Below are positions 52,258-60,238 of a stretch of 64,000 bases of DNA, piece by piece. The notes below the pieces were generated by a model. That model was not told where the DNA came from, did not search any database, and was given only the letters and a program-made list of their open reading frames with translations. Source of the stretch: Flavobacteriales bacterium (GTDB taxonomy: Bacteria; Bacteroidota; Bacteroidia; Flavobacteriales_F; PHOS-HE28); assembly GCA_016700415.1 (NCBI GenBank), contig CP065018.1:1680001-1744000 (forward strand), given 5' to 3'. Within the stretch, counting starts at the first letter, position 1; every line of letters starts with the position of its first letter. Made by a program: the position numbers and the translations under genes.

Positions 52258-53553
52258 ATGAGATCAACTCTACGCCTGTTACCCATCGGTGCTGTTATGT
52301 TCCTCTTTGGCAACCTCAGTGCCCAAGCCCCCTACACCCTCCATATTTCCGGCCAGCTTGAAGGCTGCACGCCGGGCCAGCAGGTCACCGTGCAGACCCT
52401 GCCCGGCACACTGCCCGCGCAAATGGCAACGGCAGCGGTAGCCACGGACTGTTCCTTCTCGGCGACCTTCGGGATGGACTCCCCTTCCGGCGGCGTGCTC
52501 GCGTTCTTCCATTGCGGCAACGGCACGGTCACCGCTGATTCGTCCGCATATGCCATCAGCGGCCCGAGCGGCTCCACGGACATCATGCTACAATTGACTT
52601 GCGGCTCGGACACATCCTCTGCGTGCCAGGCCTGCTTCACGGTCACCCAAAGCGCACCCTTCACCGCGCAGTTCACAAGTTGCACCACTGGCGGGACGCC
52701 TCCCTACTTCGATGGTTGGTTGCTTCCCGACGGCAGCCTCAGCATCGGTCCGGCCCCGAGCTTCATCTTCAGCGGCCCCGGTGCTTACGGAGTATGCCTA
52801 CAAAGCTCCGATGCCACAGGTGCCACCAGCGTGGCCTGCGATACGGTCATCGTCGCTGCTGACGGCACCATCAACCCGCCGGGCAGCCTGCCCTGCTTGG
52901 CCGGCTTCTGGATGGTGCAGGCCTATTCGGACACCTCCAACGGCGGCAATTTCCTGGCCCCCGTCCCCAATGAGGTGTGGGTGTTGGACCTGAGCTCCGC
53001 AAGTGGCGGCATCAATGAATATACCTGGGACTTCGGTGACGGAAGCAGTTCGTCCGAGACCTACCCCACACATGAATACCAAGGCCCCGGACCCTATCAG
53101 CTCTGCCTCACCATCAGCAATGGAAGTTGCTCGGACACCTTCTGCGACACGGTGAGCGTGGACGAGAGCGGCCTGCTGAACGGGATGGCGACCGATCCCG
53201 GGACCCATGTGACCACCGCGCATGTGAGCGACCGGGATGGAGGCTTCACGCTCAACGTGCTCCAAGGCTTTCCGACGAGTGTTGCGGAAGTTTCCGCCTT
53301 GGCCGAATTCAACCTGTGGCCGAACCCCGCGCAGGAGGAGCTGAACATCACATTCAAGAGCAGCCATACCGGAGCCGTTTCCGTGACCGTGATCGACCTG
53401 AACGGCCGCACCATGCTCCGCGAGGACCATCCTCTCGCCTTGGGCAACAACGCGGTCCGGCTGAACACTGCTTCGCTCGCACCCGGTCTGTACATGGTAC
53501 GCTTGGGCGATGCCGCACAACAGGTGGCACAGCGCTTCCTGAAGGTGCGGTGA
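52258..53553 (+). CDS. Secreted PKD-domain T9SS protein, tandem paralogue 1
   Basis: A 431-residue exported protein: signal peptide MRSTLRLLPIGAVMFLFGNL with AQA; an N-terminal beta domain (PYTLHISGQLEGCTPGQQVT, MDSPSGGVLAFFHCGNGT); a Cys-containing PKD-like region (CQACFTVTQSAPF); a PKD domain (EYTWDFGDGSSSSETYPTHE, about residues 245-305); and a T9SS type A domain (FNLWPNPAQEELNITFKSSH). The two genes after it encode close relatives. It lacks the DCxGx repeats found in those two. TACATTCG at 52207-52214 fits the TAnnTTYG pattern. Confidence 0.85.
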   Translation: MRSTLRLLPIGAVMFLFGNLSAQAPYTLHISGQLEGCTPGQQVTVQTLPGTLPAQMATAAVATDCSFSATFGMDSPSGGVLAFFHCGNGTVTADSSAYAISGPSGSTDIMLQLTCGSDTSSACQACFTVTQSAPFTAQFTSCTTGGTPPYFDGWLLPDGSLSIGPAPSFIFSGPGAYGVCLQSSDATGATSVACDTVIVAADGTINPPGSLPCLAGFWMVQAYSDTSNGGNFLAPVPNEVWVLDLSSASGGINEYTWDFGDGSSSSETYPTHEYQGPGPYQLCLTISNGSCSDTFCDTVSVDESGLLNGMATDPGTHVTTAHVSDRDGGFTLNVLQGFPTSVAEVSALAEFNLWPNPAQEELNITFKSSHTGAVSVTVIDLNGRTMLREDHPLALGNNAVRLNTASLAPGLYMVRLGDAAQQVAQRFLKVR

Positions 53554-53577
53554 ACAATTCTGTCTTTCTTCCCGCAC

Positions 53578-53602
53578 GGGTGCTTGCCCTCAGTAAGCAC
53601 CC
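53578..53602 (+). terminator. Hairpin after paralogue 1
   Basis: GGGTGCTT (53578-53585) and AAGCACCC (53595-53602) pair across a 9-base loop, 25 bases after the stop. It corresponds to the stronger hairpins after paralogues 2 and 3. Confidence 0.5.
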
Positions 53603-53609
53603 TTGCGGC

Positions 53610-53643
53610 TTTGGGGCCGGTCATACCAAGGGCAGTATTTTCG
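53610..53643 (+). promoter_or_regulatory. Promoter TTTG-N22-TATTTTCG for paralogue 2
   Basis: TTTG (53610-53613) and TATTTTCG (53636-53643) are spaced by 22 bases. The same pair with the same 22-base spacing precedes paralogue 3 at 55204-55237. Both elements resemble the Bacteroidota -33/-7 promoter with a C in the -7 box. Confidence 0.55.
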
Positions 53644-53722
53644 TCTCCACCCAACCCATCGCCAATTTCGTGCGTGTATGGGAGTGAACGTGAACGCAAC
53701 TAACGAACAAAAAACCCGCACT

Positions 53723-55147
53723 ATGAACCGACCATTCCGCTCACTGCTCTTAGGCACCTCGCTGCTCCTTGGCAGCCTTGCCTTTGCACAACCGGCACCG
53801 CCCTATCCGGTAACCATCTCCGGGCAGGTCACCCCCTGCACCCCGGCGAACAGCTATGTACACATCATTACGGTGCAGAACACGTTACCGGACTTGGACA
53901 TCGACGTGCCATTGGACTCCAACTGCTCGTACTCGGTGACCGTGATGATGGACTCCCCCCAAGGCTGGTTCCAAGCGAGCACACCGTGCTCCGGCGCCAT
54001 GCAGACCACTACCGGCTCGTACATCGTGAACTCCTTCGACAGCCTGTACGTGGTAATGAACCTGAGCTGCGGCGGGAACCCCGATCCCTGCCAAGCCTGT
54101 ATTTCCGTGGTGCAGGACAGCTCATTCATCGGTGTTGTCCCGTTCAGCGCGACCTTCCAGAGCTGCAGCTCGGGAGGCTCGGCACCCTACACCTACTTAT
54201 GGCAACTGCCCGACGGTAGCACCTCAGCCACCGCAAACCCCCAATACGTGTTCCCCGGTCCGGGCCTCTACGACGTGTGCTTGACGATGGCCGATGCGTC
54301 CGGTTGCACGAGCTTTACCTGCGACTCCGTATACGTGGATGCGGACGGTACGATCAATCCGAGCGTCCTCCTTGATTGCCTCCAGATCCCGAACGGTCCG
54401 AACTTGCCGGGCACCGCGTGCAACGATCCCGTGAGCGGGCCTGGATCCTGGAGCGCCGCGTGTATTTGTGTGCCGGATTCGGGTTCCACCGTTTGCAACG
54501 CCGATTTCTGGGTGATCCAAGCCTACGACAGTACTGCCGGCGGCGTGGAACCGATCCCCAATGAAGTTTGGGTCTGGAACCTCAGCAGTGGCGGGAACGG
54601 CAACTACCAGTTCTTCTGGAATTTCGGTGACGGCTCCAGTTCCACCGACGCCTACCCCACCCATGTGTATGGGAGCGGCGGCCCATGGAACCTCTGCCTC
54701 ACGATGTCTTCCGGCGGATGCACGGACACCTACTGCGACAGCGTGAGCGTGGACGCGAACGGCATCCTGAACGAACTGGTGATCGGCGGTGATAACGGCC
54801 TGGTCCATGTGCTGGCCTCGGGAACGCGTTCCGACGGTTTCACCCTGAACGTGGTCCAACACCTCCCCACCGGCATCACGGAGGTCCCGGTGTTCGCTGA
54901 CCTCAAGGCGTGGCCGAACCCGGTAACGAACGAGTTGAACCTCACCTTCAACCATAGCGTGAGCGGTGCGGAGCCCTTGACCGTGATCGATCCGAGCGGA
55001 CGGAAGGTGATCACCGAAAGCCACCGCCTCACTGCGGGCAGCAACACCGTCCGGATCTCCACCGAAGAACTTGGGCCGGGGCTGTACATGGTGCGCATCG
55101 GCAATGATGCACGCAGCATCACCCAGCGCTTCATGAAAGTGCGCTAA
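53723..55147 (+). CDS. Secreted PKD-domain T9SS protein, tandem paralogue 2
   Basis: A 474-residue exported protein: signal peptide MNRPFRSLLLGTSLLLGSLA with FAQ; the same N-terminal domain as its neighbours (YPVTISGQVTPCTPANSYVH); a PKD-like domain; one Cys-rich unit DCLQIPNGPNLPGTACNDP ... WSAACIC; a second PKD domain with FFWNFGDGSSSTDAYPTHVY; and a T9SS type A domain (KAWPNPVTNELNLTFNHSVS). The start ATG 53723 gives the signal peptide; longer upstream sequence is the duplicated spacer. It is followed by a perfect-stem terminator. Confidence 0.87.
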   Translation: MNRPFRSLLLGTSLLLGSLAFAQPAPPYPVTISGQVTPCTPANSYVHIITVQNTLPDLDIDVPLDSNCSYSVTVMMDSPQGWFQASTPCSGAMQTTTGSYIVNSFDSLYVVMNLSCGGNPDPCQACISVVQDSSFIGVVPFSATFQSCSSGGSAPYTYLWQLPDGSTSATANPQYVFPGPGLYDVCLTMADASGCTSFTCDSVYVDADGTINPSVLLDCLQIPNGPNLPGTACNDPVSGPGSWSAACICVPDSGSTVCNADFWVIQAYDSTAGGVEPIPNEVWVWNLSSGGNGNYQFFWNFGDGSSSTDAYPTHVYGSGGPWNLCLTMSSGGCTDTYCDSVSVDANGILNELVIGGDNGLVHVLASGTRSDGFTLNVVQHLPTGITEVPVFADLKAWPNPVTNELNLTFNHSVSGAEPLTVIDPSGRKVITESHRLTAGSNTVRISTEELGPGLYMVRIGNDARSITQRFMKVR

Positions 55148-55165
55148 GCACCATTCGACCACTTT

Positions 55166-55201
55166 GGAAAGGGTGCCCGCGATTTGGCGGGCACCCTTTC
55201 C
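55166..55201 (+). terminator. Strong hairpin terminator after paralogue 2
   Basis: GGAAAGGGTGCCCGC (55166-55180) pairs perfectly over 15 bases with GCGGGCACCCTTTCC (55187-55201) across the 6-base loop GATTTG. A near copy follows paralogue 3. Confidence 0.7.
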
Positions 55202-55203
55202 GC

Positions 55204-55237
55204 TTTGGGGTCCGTCATCGAAGCGGAACTATTTTTC
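55204..55237 (+). promoter_or_regulatory. Promoter TTTG-N22-TATTTTTC for paralogue 3
   Basis: TTTG at 55204-55207 and TATTTTTC at 55230-55237 are spaced by 22 bases, exactly as upstream of paralogue 2. They directly follow the terminator of paralogue 2, so paralogue 3 is probably transcribed on its own. Confidence 0.5.
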
Positions 55238-55308
55238 AGGTCCACCCAACCCTCCGGACCATGCGTGCGTGTATGGAGGTGAACACCTGATCCAAAAAAC
55301 TTAGAACA

Positions 55309-57237
55309 ATGAAAGCCACCTTCCGAACCTTCTGCCTCGGTCTCCTCACGGTATGTGGGCTGACGGCCATGGCCCAGACACCCTACTATGTGGTGGTCTA
55401 TGGCCAAGTGGCCAATTGCACCCCGAACACGCTGGTGACCATACAGACCCAGGCCGGCACCTTGCCGGCACAGACGCTCACCACATCCGTCAACGCGAAC
55501 TGCTCCTTCTCCGCCATGGTCAACGTTGATTCGCCATCCGGCGGCATCCTGGCCTGGTCTTCCTGCGGGAACGGCACCGCGTCCATGGATTCGGGCAGCT
55601 ATGTCTTCAGCACCCCCTTCGATTCGGCAAGCATCCAGCTGAACCTCAGCTGCGGTGGCGTCATCGATCCCTGCGACGCGAGCTTCACGGTGCAACAGGC
55701 GATGAACGGGAACAGCCCCATTCCCTGGCAGATGACCACCACGAACACGAGCACCGGCGCAGCTCCGATCATGTACCAGTGGTGGATGCCCAATGGAAGC
55801 TCCAGTGCGGCGGCCGAGCCGACCTTCACCTTCACGCAGTCCGGGGTCTACGGCATCTGCCTCACCATCACTACCGGCAACTGCACGAGCGTGCTATGCG
55901 ACACGGTGGTGGTGGACAGCATGGGATACATTTCCAATAATTCCATTTGGTACGATTGCCAAGGTGTGCTCTGGGGCCCCAACACGCCAGGCACTTCCTG
56001 CGATGATGGGAACCCCGCCACCAGCAACGACACATGGTCCGCTGCTTGCCAGTGCGTCGGCCAAGGTGGTGGGATGCTGGATTGCCTCGGCATACCCGGC
56101 GGCTTCAACCTGCCCGGCACCGCTTGTGCCGATTCGACAGGGAGTGGCAACACCACCGGCACTTGGGATGCGAACTGCATCTGCCAACCCGACAGCGGCA
56201 TTACGGACTGCCTCGGCATCGTGAACGGTCCCAACTTCCCCGGAACGCCCTGCGACGATGGGAACCCCGCCACCAGCAACGACACGTGGTCCGCTGCTTG
56301 CCAGTGCGTCGGCCAAGGTGGTGGAATGCTGGATTGCCTCGGCATTCCCGGCGGCTCCAACCTGCCCGGCACCGCTTGTGCCGATTCGACATGGAGTGGC
56401 AATATCACCGGTATCTGGGATGCGAACTGCAGTTGCCAGCCCGATAGCGGCATTACGGACTGCCTCGGCATCGTGAACGGTCCGAACTTCCCCGGCACGT
56501 CCTGCACGACACCGGCCGGAGGGATCGGCACATGGAGCGCCGCTTGCGTATGTATGGAGGACTCGAGCGGTTCAGGCTGCAATGCCGACTTCTGGCCCAT
56601 CCAAGCGTACGACAGCACGGCCACCGGCGGCATGGAACCCATCCCGAACGAAGTATGGGTATGGAACCTCAGCAGCGGAGGCAACGGCAACTACCAGTTC
56701 TTCTGGGACTTCGGGGACGGCAGCGGCTCAACCGACGCATACCCCACCCACGTGTATAACAGCGATGGTCCTTGGCTGCTCTGCCTCACCATGACCAGCG
56801 CCAATTGCACCGATACCTATTGCGACACCATCAGCGTGGACGCGAACGGCATCTTGAACGAGCTGGTGATCAGCAGCGGTGGCGGCAACGTGGAACATGA
56901 AGGCACCTTTGGAACGCGTTCCGAAGGCTTCACCTTGAACGTGATCCAACACATCCCCACCGGCATCACGGAGGTCCCCGCCTTCGCGGAACTGAAGGCT
57001 TGGCCGAACCCGGTGCTGAACGAGCTGAACCTCACCTTCAACACCAGCGTGAGCGGCACGGTGCCCGTGACGGTGATCGATCCGAGCGGTCGCACGGTGA
57101 TCACTGCAAGCCAAAACCTCACCACCGGCAGCAACACCTTCCGGATCTCCACCGACGATCTGGGGCCGGGCCTGTACATGGTACGTATCGGGAACGATGC
57201 ACGCAGCATCACCCAGCGCTTCATGAAGGTGCGCTAA
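55309..57237 (+). CDS. Secreted PKD-domain T9SS protein, tandem paralogue 3, with expanded Cys repeats
   Basis: A 642-residue exported protein: signal peptide MKATFRTFCLGLLTVCGLTA with MAQ; the shared N-terminal domain; a PKD-like domain; five tandem units of about 42 residues with the pattern DCxGxxxGxNxPGTxCxD ... W-x-A-x-C-x-C; a PKD domain (FFWDFGDGSGSTDAYPTHVY); and a T9SS type A domain (KAWPNPVLNELNLTFNTSVS). Paralogue 2 has one such unit and paralogue 1 none. The units alternate between two types, and at DNA level a 252-base block is duplicated almost exactly (56008-56511). Six cysteines per pair suggest disulfide-bonded or metal-binding modules outside the cell. Confidence 0.88.
   Translation: MKATFRTFCLGLLTVCGLTAMAQTPYYVVVYGQVANCTPNTLVTIQTQAGTLPAQTLTTSVNANCSFSAMVNVDSPSGGILAWSSCGNGTASMDSGSYVFSTPFDSASIQLNLSCGGVIDPCDASFTVQQAMNGNSPIPWQMTTTNTSTGAAPIMYQWWMPNGSSSAAAEPTFTFTQSGVYGICLTITTGNCTSVLCDTVVVDSMGYISNNSIWYDCQGVLWGPNTPGTSCDDGNPATSNDTWSAACQCVGQGGGMLDCLGIPGGFNLPGTACADSTGSGNTTGTWDANCICQPDSGITDCLGIVNGPNFPGTPCDDGNPATSNDTWSAACQCVGQGGGMLDCLGIPGGSNLPGTACADSTWSGNITGIWDANCSCQPDSGITDCLGIVNGPNFPGTSCTTPAGGIGTWSAACVCMEDSSGSGCNADFWPIQAYDSTATGGMEPIPNEVWVWNLSSGGNGNYQFFWDFGDGSGSTDAYPTHVYNSDGPWLLCLTMTSANCTDTYCDTISVDANGILNELVISSGGGNVEHEGTFGTRSEGFTLNVIQHIPTGITEVPAFAELKAWPNPVLNELNLTFNTSVSGTVPVTVIDPSGRTVITASQNLTTGSNTFRISTDDLGPGLYMVRIGNDARSITQRFMKVR
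56008..56511 (+). repeat. 252-base tandem repeat within paralogue 3
   Basis: GGGAACCCCGCCACCAGCAA starts copies at 56008 and 56260, a period of 252 bases or 84 residues, with high identity through most of the copy. It encodes two 42-residue Cys units per copy; the second copy diverges near its end (about 56500). Confidence 0.85.
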
Positions 57238-57255
57238 GCACCGATCGATAGCTTT

Positions 57256-57289
57256 GGAAGGGTGCCCGCAAATCGGCGGGCACTTTTCC
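57256..57289 (+). terminator. Hairpin terminator after paralogue 3
   Basis: GGAAGGGTGCCCGC (57256-57269) pairs with GCGGGCACTTTTCC (57276-57289) across the loop AAATCG. Stem and neighbouring sequence match the terminator after paralogue 2, so spacer and gene were duplicated together. Confidence 0.65.
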
Positions 57290-57301
57290 GCACACTGCAA
57301 C

Positions 57302-57865
57302 ATGGTCCGCGAAACCCTCCTGACCGAATGCATCCGCAGGGACCCGCGGGCGGAAAATGAACTGTACAAGACCCTCTACCCGATGATGATGTCCATCTGT
57401 TCCCGCTACGAACGCAACCGGCAGGATGCTTCCGCCCGGATGAACGAGGGCTTTCTGAAGGTGCTGATGAACCTGGACAAACGCCGCCCGGAAGTTCCTT
57501 TCGAGGCCTGGGTGCGGCGGATCATGATCAACACGGTGATCGACAATTTCCGAAAGGAGCGCGAACGAAAAGCACACGAAAAAATGGACGTCCCGGTGGA
57601 AGAACACGTAAGCAGCGAAGTGAACGAATACTTGCGGCAGATGGAGGGGGAAGCCTTCGCGGAGCTGCTCCTGCGCGTGCCGGAGATGTCGCGCAAAGTG
57701 TTCAACCTCTTCGCCATCGACGGTTTCAGCCACGCGGAGATCGGCGAGATGCTCGGGATCAGCACCGGCACGTCCAAGTGGCACGTTTCCCATGCCCGGC
57801 AAACGCTGCAACAGGCCATCGCCCAGATCGCCGGGACCGTCACCGTAAAAACCGCATTGCCATGA
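57302..57865 (+). CDS. RNA polymerase sigma factor, ECF type
   Basis: A 187-residue sigma-70 family protein with only regions 2 and 4. Region 2 covers ELYKTLYPMMMSICSRYERN, FEAWVRRIMINTVIDNFRKE (the -10-binding and core-binding part), and region 4 covers VFNLFAIDGFSHAEIGEMLG-ISTGTSKWHVSHARQTL, a helix-turn-helix for the -35 element. Region 1 and 3 are absent. ATG 57302 gives a typical ECF N-terminus. It overlaps the next gene by 4 bases, so the downstream protein is the likely regulator. Confidence 0.93.
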   Translation: MVRETLLTECIRRDPRAENELYKTLYPMMMSICSRYERNRQDASARMNEGFLKVLMNLDKRRPEVPFEAWVRRIMINTVIDNFRKERERKAHEKMDVPVEEHVSSEVNEYLRQMEGEAFAELLLRVPEMSRKVFNLFAIDGFSHAEIGEMLGISTGTSKWHVSHARQTLQQAIAQIAGTVTVKTALP

Positions 57866-59709
57866 GCCTCAACGAAGAATTCGACGAGCTGGCCCGGCGC
57901 AAGCTGGAAGAGCGCCAATTCGCTTTCCAGGAGGCGGACTGGCAGGGTGCGCGAAAGCTCATCGACGCGCAACGCGGCGGCGGGAACAAAGCCATGTGGA
58001 TCACCGGGGCCGTTGCATTGCTGCTGGTGGGCGGGCTGGCGTGGTACGGAACAAACTCTACGGGAACAGAACGGGCCGTTGCCGCCGTTGAACAAGTTGC
58101 CCCCCCCTCCTTGAAGACAACCGCTGTTGATCAGCCGGCTCAAAACAAGTCGACCACGCCGATGGGAACACCACCGGAACCAAATGCGCCAGCGGTAGCT
58201 GCGGACATGGTGGCACCATCCATCCGGTCCATTCCGGTCCATTCCGAGGACCGGGCAACTGATGCACCCACCGCCTTGGATCCTGAAGCCGAAAAAAGCG
58301 CGCCTCGGAAAAAGATGGCGTTGAACACTTCAGTTGGCGATCAGCCGACCGTAGTTGCTTCCAAGAAGAATGTGGCGATCAGCTCACGGGCGATCCCGGA
58401 GAACGAAAAAGAAAATGCGGCCACGAGCCCCGCACACACCGCGACTTCGACTTCATCAGAAGAGGCTTCTACTGAGCCCACGCTCTCAAAAGACGGTGAA
58501 GCAGTGACCGCTTCACCACCGACAATTGCTTCATCAGCAGAGCCTCTTGCAGGAACAACAACTTCCACGGAACCCCTTGGGGCTGATACTCCTGAAAATG
58601 CCGCTGCTGCACCTGTCATTCCGGTCGACAACCAAGGTATGGCCGCTGCCAGTGGGACCGTACCGAACGCTGCGCCCAAAACACCGGGAAACACACAACA
58701 ACAGGTGCCTGATGCGCCGGAAAATGAGACGAATACTTCAACAAGCCCCGCTCACAACGGCCCGCTTGCACAAGTAACACTGCCAGGAGCCACAGCTCCG
58801 ACCGGCAACACTGGCGCGGCCCCCAGTACTACAGCGGACCCGACTACCTCTGATAGTGCGTCCACCGCCGTAACCACGGCCACAACTCCCGAAGATTCCG
58901 CGACCGCAGCTGCGCCAGCGGCCACACCACCCCCATTGGTGCCCGAGCGCGCCCCGTGGGAGATCAGCATCATGGGCGGCATGTTCTCTTCCACCACGAA
59001 GTATGCAGGCAGTAACAGCGCGGATTGGAACGCGGACATCGGCAAGGAGAACAGCATCGGCATCGGTGCGGAGCTGATGCACATGGGCCGCAACTTCGGC
59101 ATTGGCACGGGGCTGCATTACAGCACTTACGCGGAACGGCTGCACACGGACGCCGTGGACCGCAACACCATGACCTTGCAGAATTTCTGGTATTTGATGC
59201 CGGTGGACACGATGGTCCTGGTCATCACGGACACGATCGCCGGTACGCCACCGACCTACACGGGCACTTCCGAAAACACCACGGTACACGTGCTGACGCA
59301 AGGCACCGATACCACCACAACCACTGAGCGGATCCGCGAAGCGCGCAACGAGCTGAGCCGCGTGAGCTACATAGAAGTTCCGCTGTTGTTGGACGCACAC
59401 CTGGTGCAAGGCCGTTGGAGCTTCGGCCTGCGCGGCGGTCCGACCCTTGGCCTGCTCACCGGCCGGCGCGGCACAGTGCCGGCACCGGACAACGAAGGCT
59501 ATGTGAACTTCACCGATCAGCCTTTCCGTGAACTGGTCTTTGGCTACATGGCAAGAGCGTACATCCGTTACCGCTTCAATGCAGCTTGGTCCGTGGGGAT
59601 CGAACCGGCGATGCGCGGGCAGTTGATGAACAGCTTGGGCAGCGGTGATCTGGATCGTAAGGCGAACTCGAAAGGCGTGATGTTGAGCTTGAGCTATCGG
59701 TTGCGGTAG
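57862..59709 (+). CDS. Anti-sigma-like/outer-membrane beta-barrel protein spanning the envelope
   Basis: A 615-residue protein. Residues 1-44 are charged and helical (SLNEEFDELARRKLEERQFA, EADWQGARKLID), as expected for a cytoplasmic anti-sigma end. Residues ~45-62 (MWITGAVALLLVGGLAWYG) are one membrane helix. Residues ~70-360 form a low-complexity Pro/Ala/Thr/Ser/Glu-rich linker long enough to cross the periplasm. Residues ~364-615 have alternating beta-strands typical of OMP_b-brl barrels: WEISIMGGMFSSTTKYAGS, NSIGIGAELMHMGRNFGIGT, YIEVPLLLDAHLVQGRWSFG, MARAYIRYRFNAAWSVGIEP. The ATG overlaps the sigma gene stop as ATGA. A direct signal path from the outer membrane to a cytoplasmic sigma factor is inferred. 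Confidence 0.85.
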   Translation: MSLNEEFDELARRKLEERQFAFQEADWQGARKLIDAQRGGGNKAMWITGAVALLLVGGLAWYGTNSTGTERAVAAVEQVAPPSLKTTAVDQPAQNKSTTPMGTPPEPNAPAVAADMVAPSIRSIPVHSEDRATDAPTALDPEAEKSAPRKKMALNTSVGDQPTVVASKKNVAISSRAIPENEKENAATSPAHTATSTSSEEASTEPTLSKDGEAVTASPPTIASSAEPLAGTTTSTEPLGADTPENAAAAPVIPVDNQGMAAASGTVPNAAPKTPGNTQQQVPDAPENETNTSTSPAHNGPLAQVTLPGATAPTGNTGAAPSTTADPTTSDSASTAVTTATTPEDSATAAAPAATPPPLVPERAPWEISIMGGMFSSTTKYAGSNSADWNADIGKENSIGIGAELMHMGRNFGIGTGLHYSTYAERLHTDAVDRNTMTLQNFWYLMPVDTMVLVITDTIAGTPPTYTGTSENTTVHVLTQGTDTTTTTERIREARNELSRVSYIEVPLLLDAHLVQGRWSFGLRGGPTLGLLTGRRGTVPAPDNEGYVNFTDQPFRELVFGYMARAYIRYRFNAAWSVGIEPAMRGQLMNSLGSGDLDRKANSKGVMLSLSYRLR

Positions 59710-59765
59710 CGCTGCATGCGGATGCAGGAAATTTCCACACACGAGCACCTGCCTTTCAAGCGATC

Positions 59766-60155
59766 ATGGGAACGACCGATGCCGAATTCGAGCAAGCCAT
59801 AGGAAGCTTTTCAGTTCCCGTCCAGTCCTTGGCGCGGGAAACCCGAAAACTCATTCACCACGTCCTTCCTGAAGTTGTGGAGGTGGCATGGGTGCGGCAA
59901 AAGACCATCGGCTTCGGAACGGGGATCAAGAAAAATTCGGAGCACTTCTGCTGGTTCCTGCCCGCCTCCAAACATCTGTCGGTGGGCTTCAACTACGGCG
60001 CGGAACTCCCCGACCCCGCGCAGCTGCTGGAAGGCACCGGCAAACTTTACCGGCACGTCAAGATCCGCTCCGCCGAGCAATTGAAGGATCCCGCGTTGAT
60101 CGAGCTGCTGCGCTTTTCTACCACGTACCGGGTGCCTGCCGTTCGGCGGGGGTGA
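59766..60155 (+). CDS. DUF1801 domain protein
   Basis: A 129-residue soluble protein of the YdhG/DUF1801 family (ARETRKLIHHVLPEVVEVAW, KTIGFGTGIKKNSEHFCWFL, PASKHLSVGFNYGAEL, RFSTTYRVPAVRRG). These small proteins fold as iron-chaperone-like/YdhG domains and have no assigned activity. Start ATG 59766 follows a TTTCAAG stretch. The gene lies between the envelope protein and the convergent pheT, with 83 bases after it. Confidence 0.85.
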   Translation: MGTTDAEFEQAIGSFSVPVQSLARETRKLIHHVLPEVVEVAWVRQKTIGFGTGIKKNSEHFCWFLPASKHLSVGFNYGAELPDPAQLLEGTGKLYRHVKIRSAEQLKDPALIELLRFSTTYRVPAVRRG

Positions 60156-60238
60156 ACATGGGGTCACGGCACCTGCAAAGTCAGACGTATGAGGGCTGCA
60201 CGGTGGACTCGTGTATTAACGCATTAATGCGCTAGACC

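Noticed and set aside
60200..60238. GCATTAATGC palindrome after the DUF1801 gene as an operator or terminator
   Set aside because: Only 10 bases, no T-run, between convergent genes; expected by chance.
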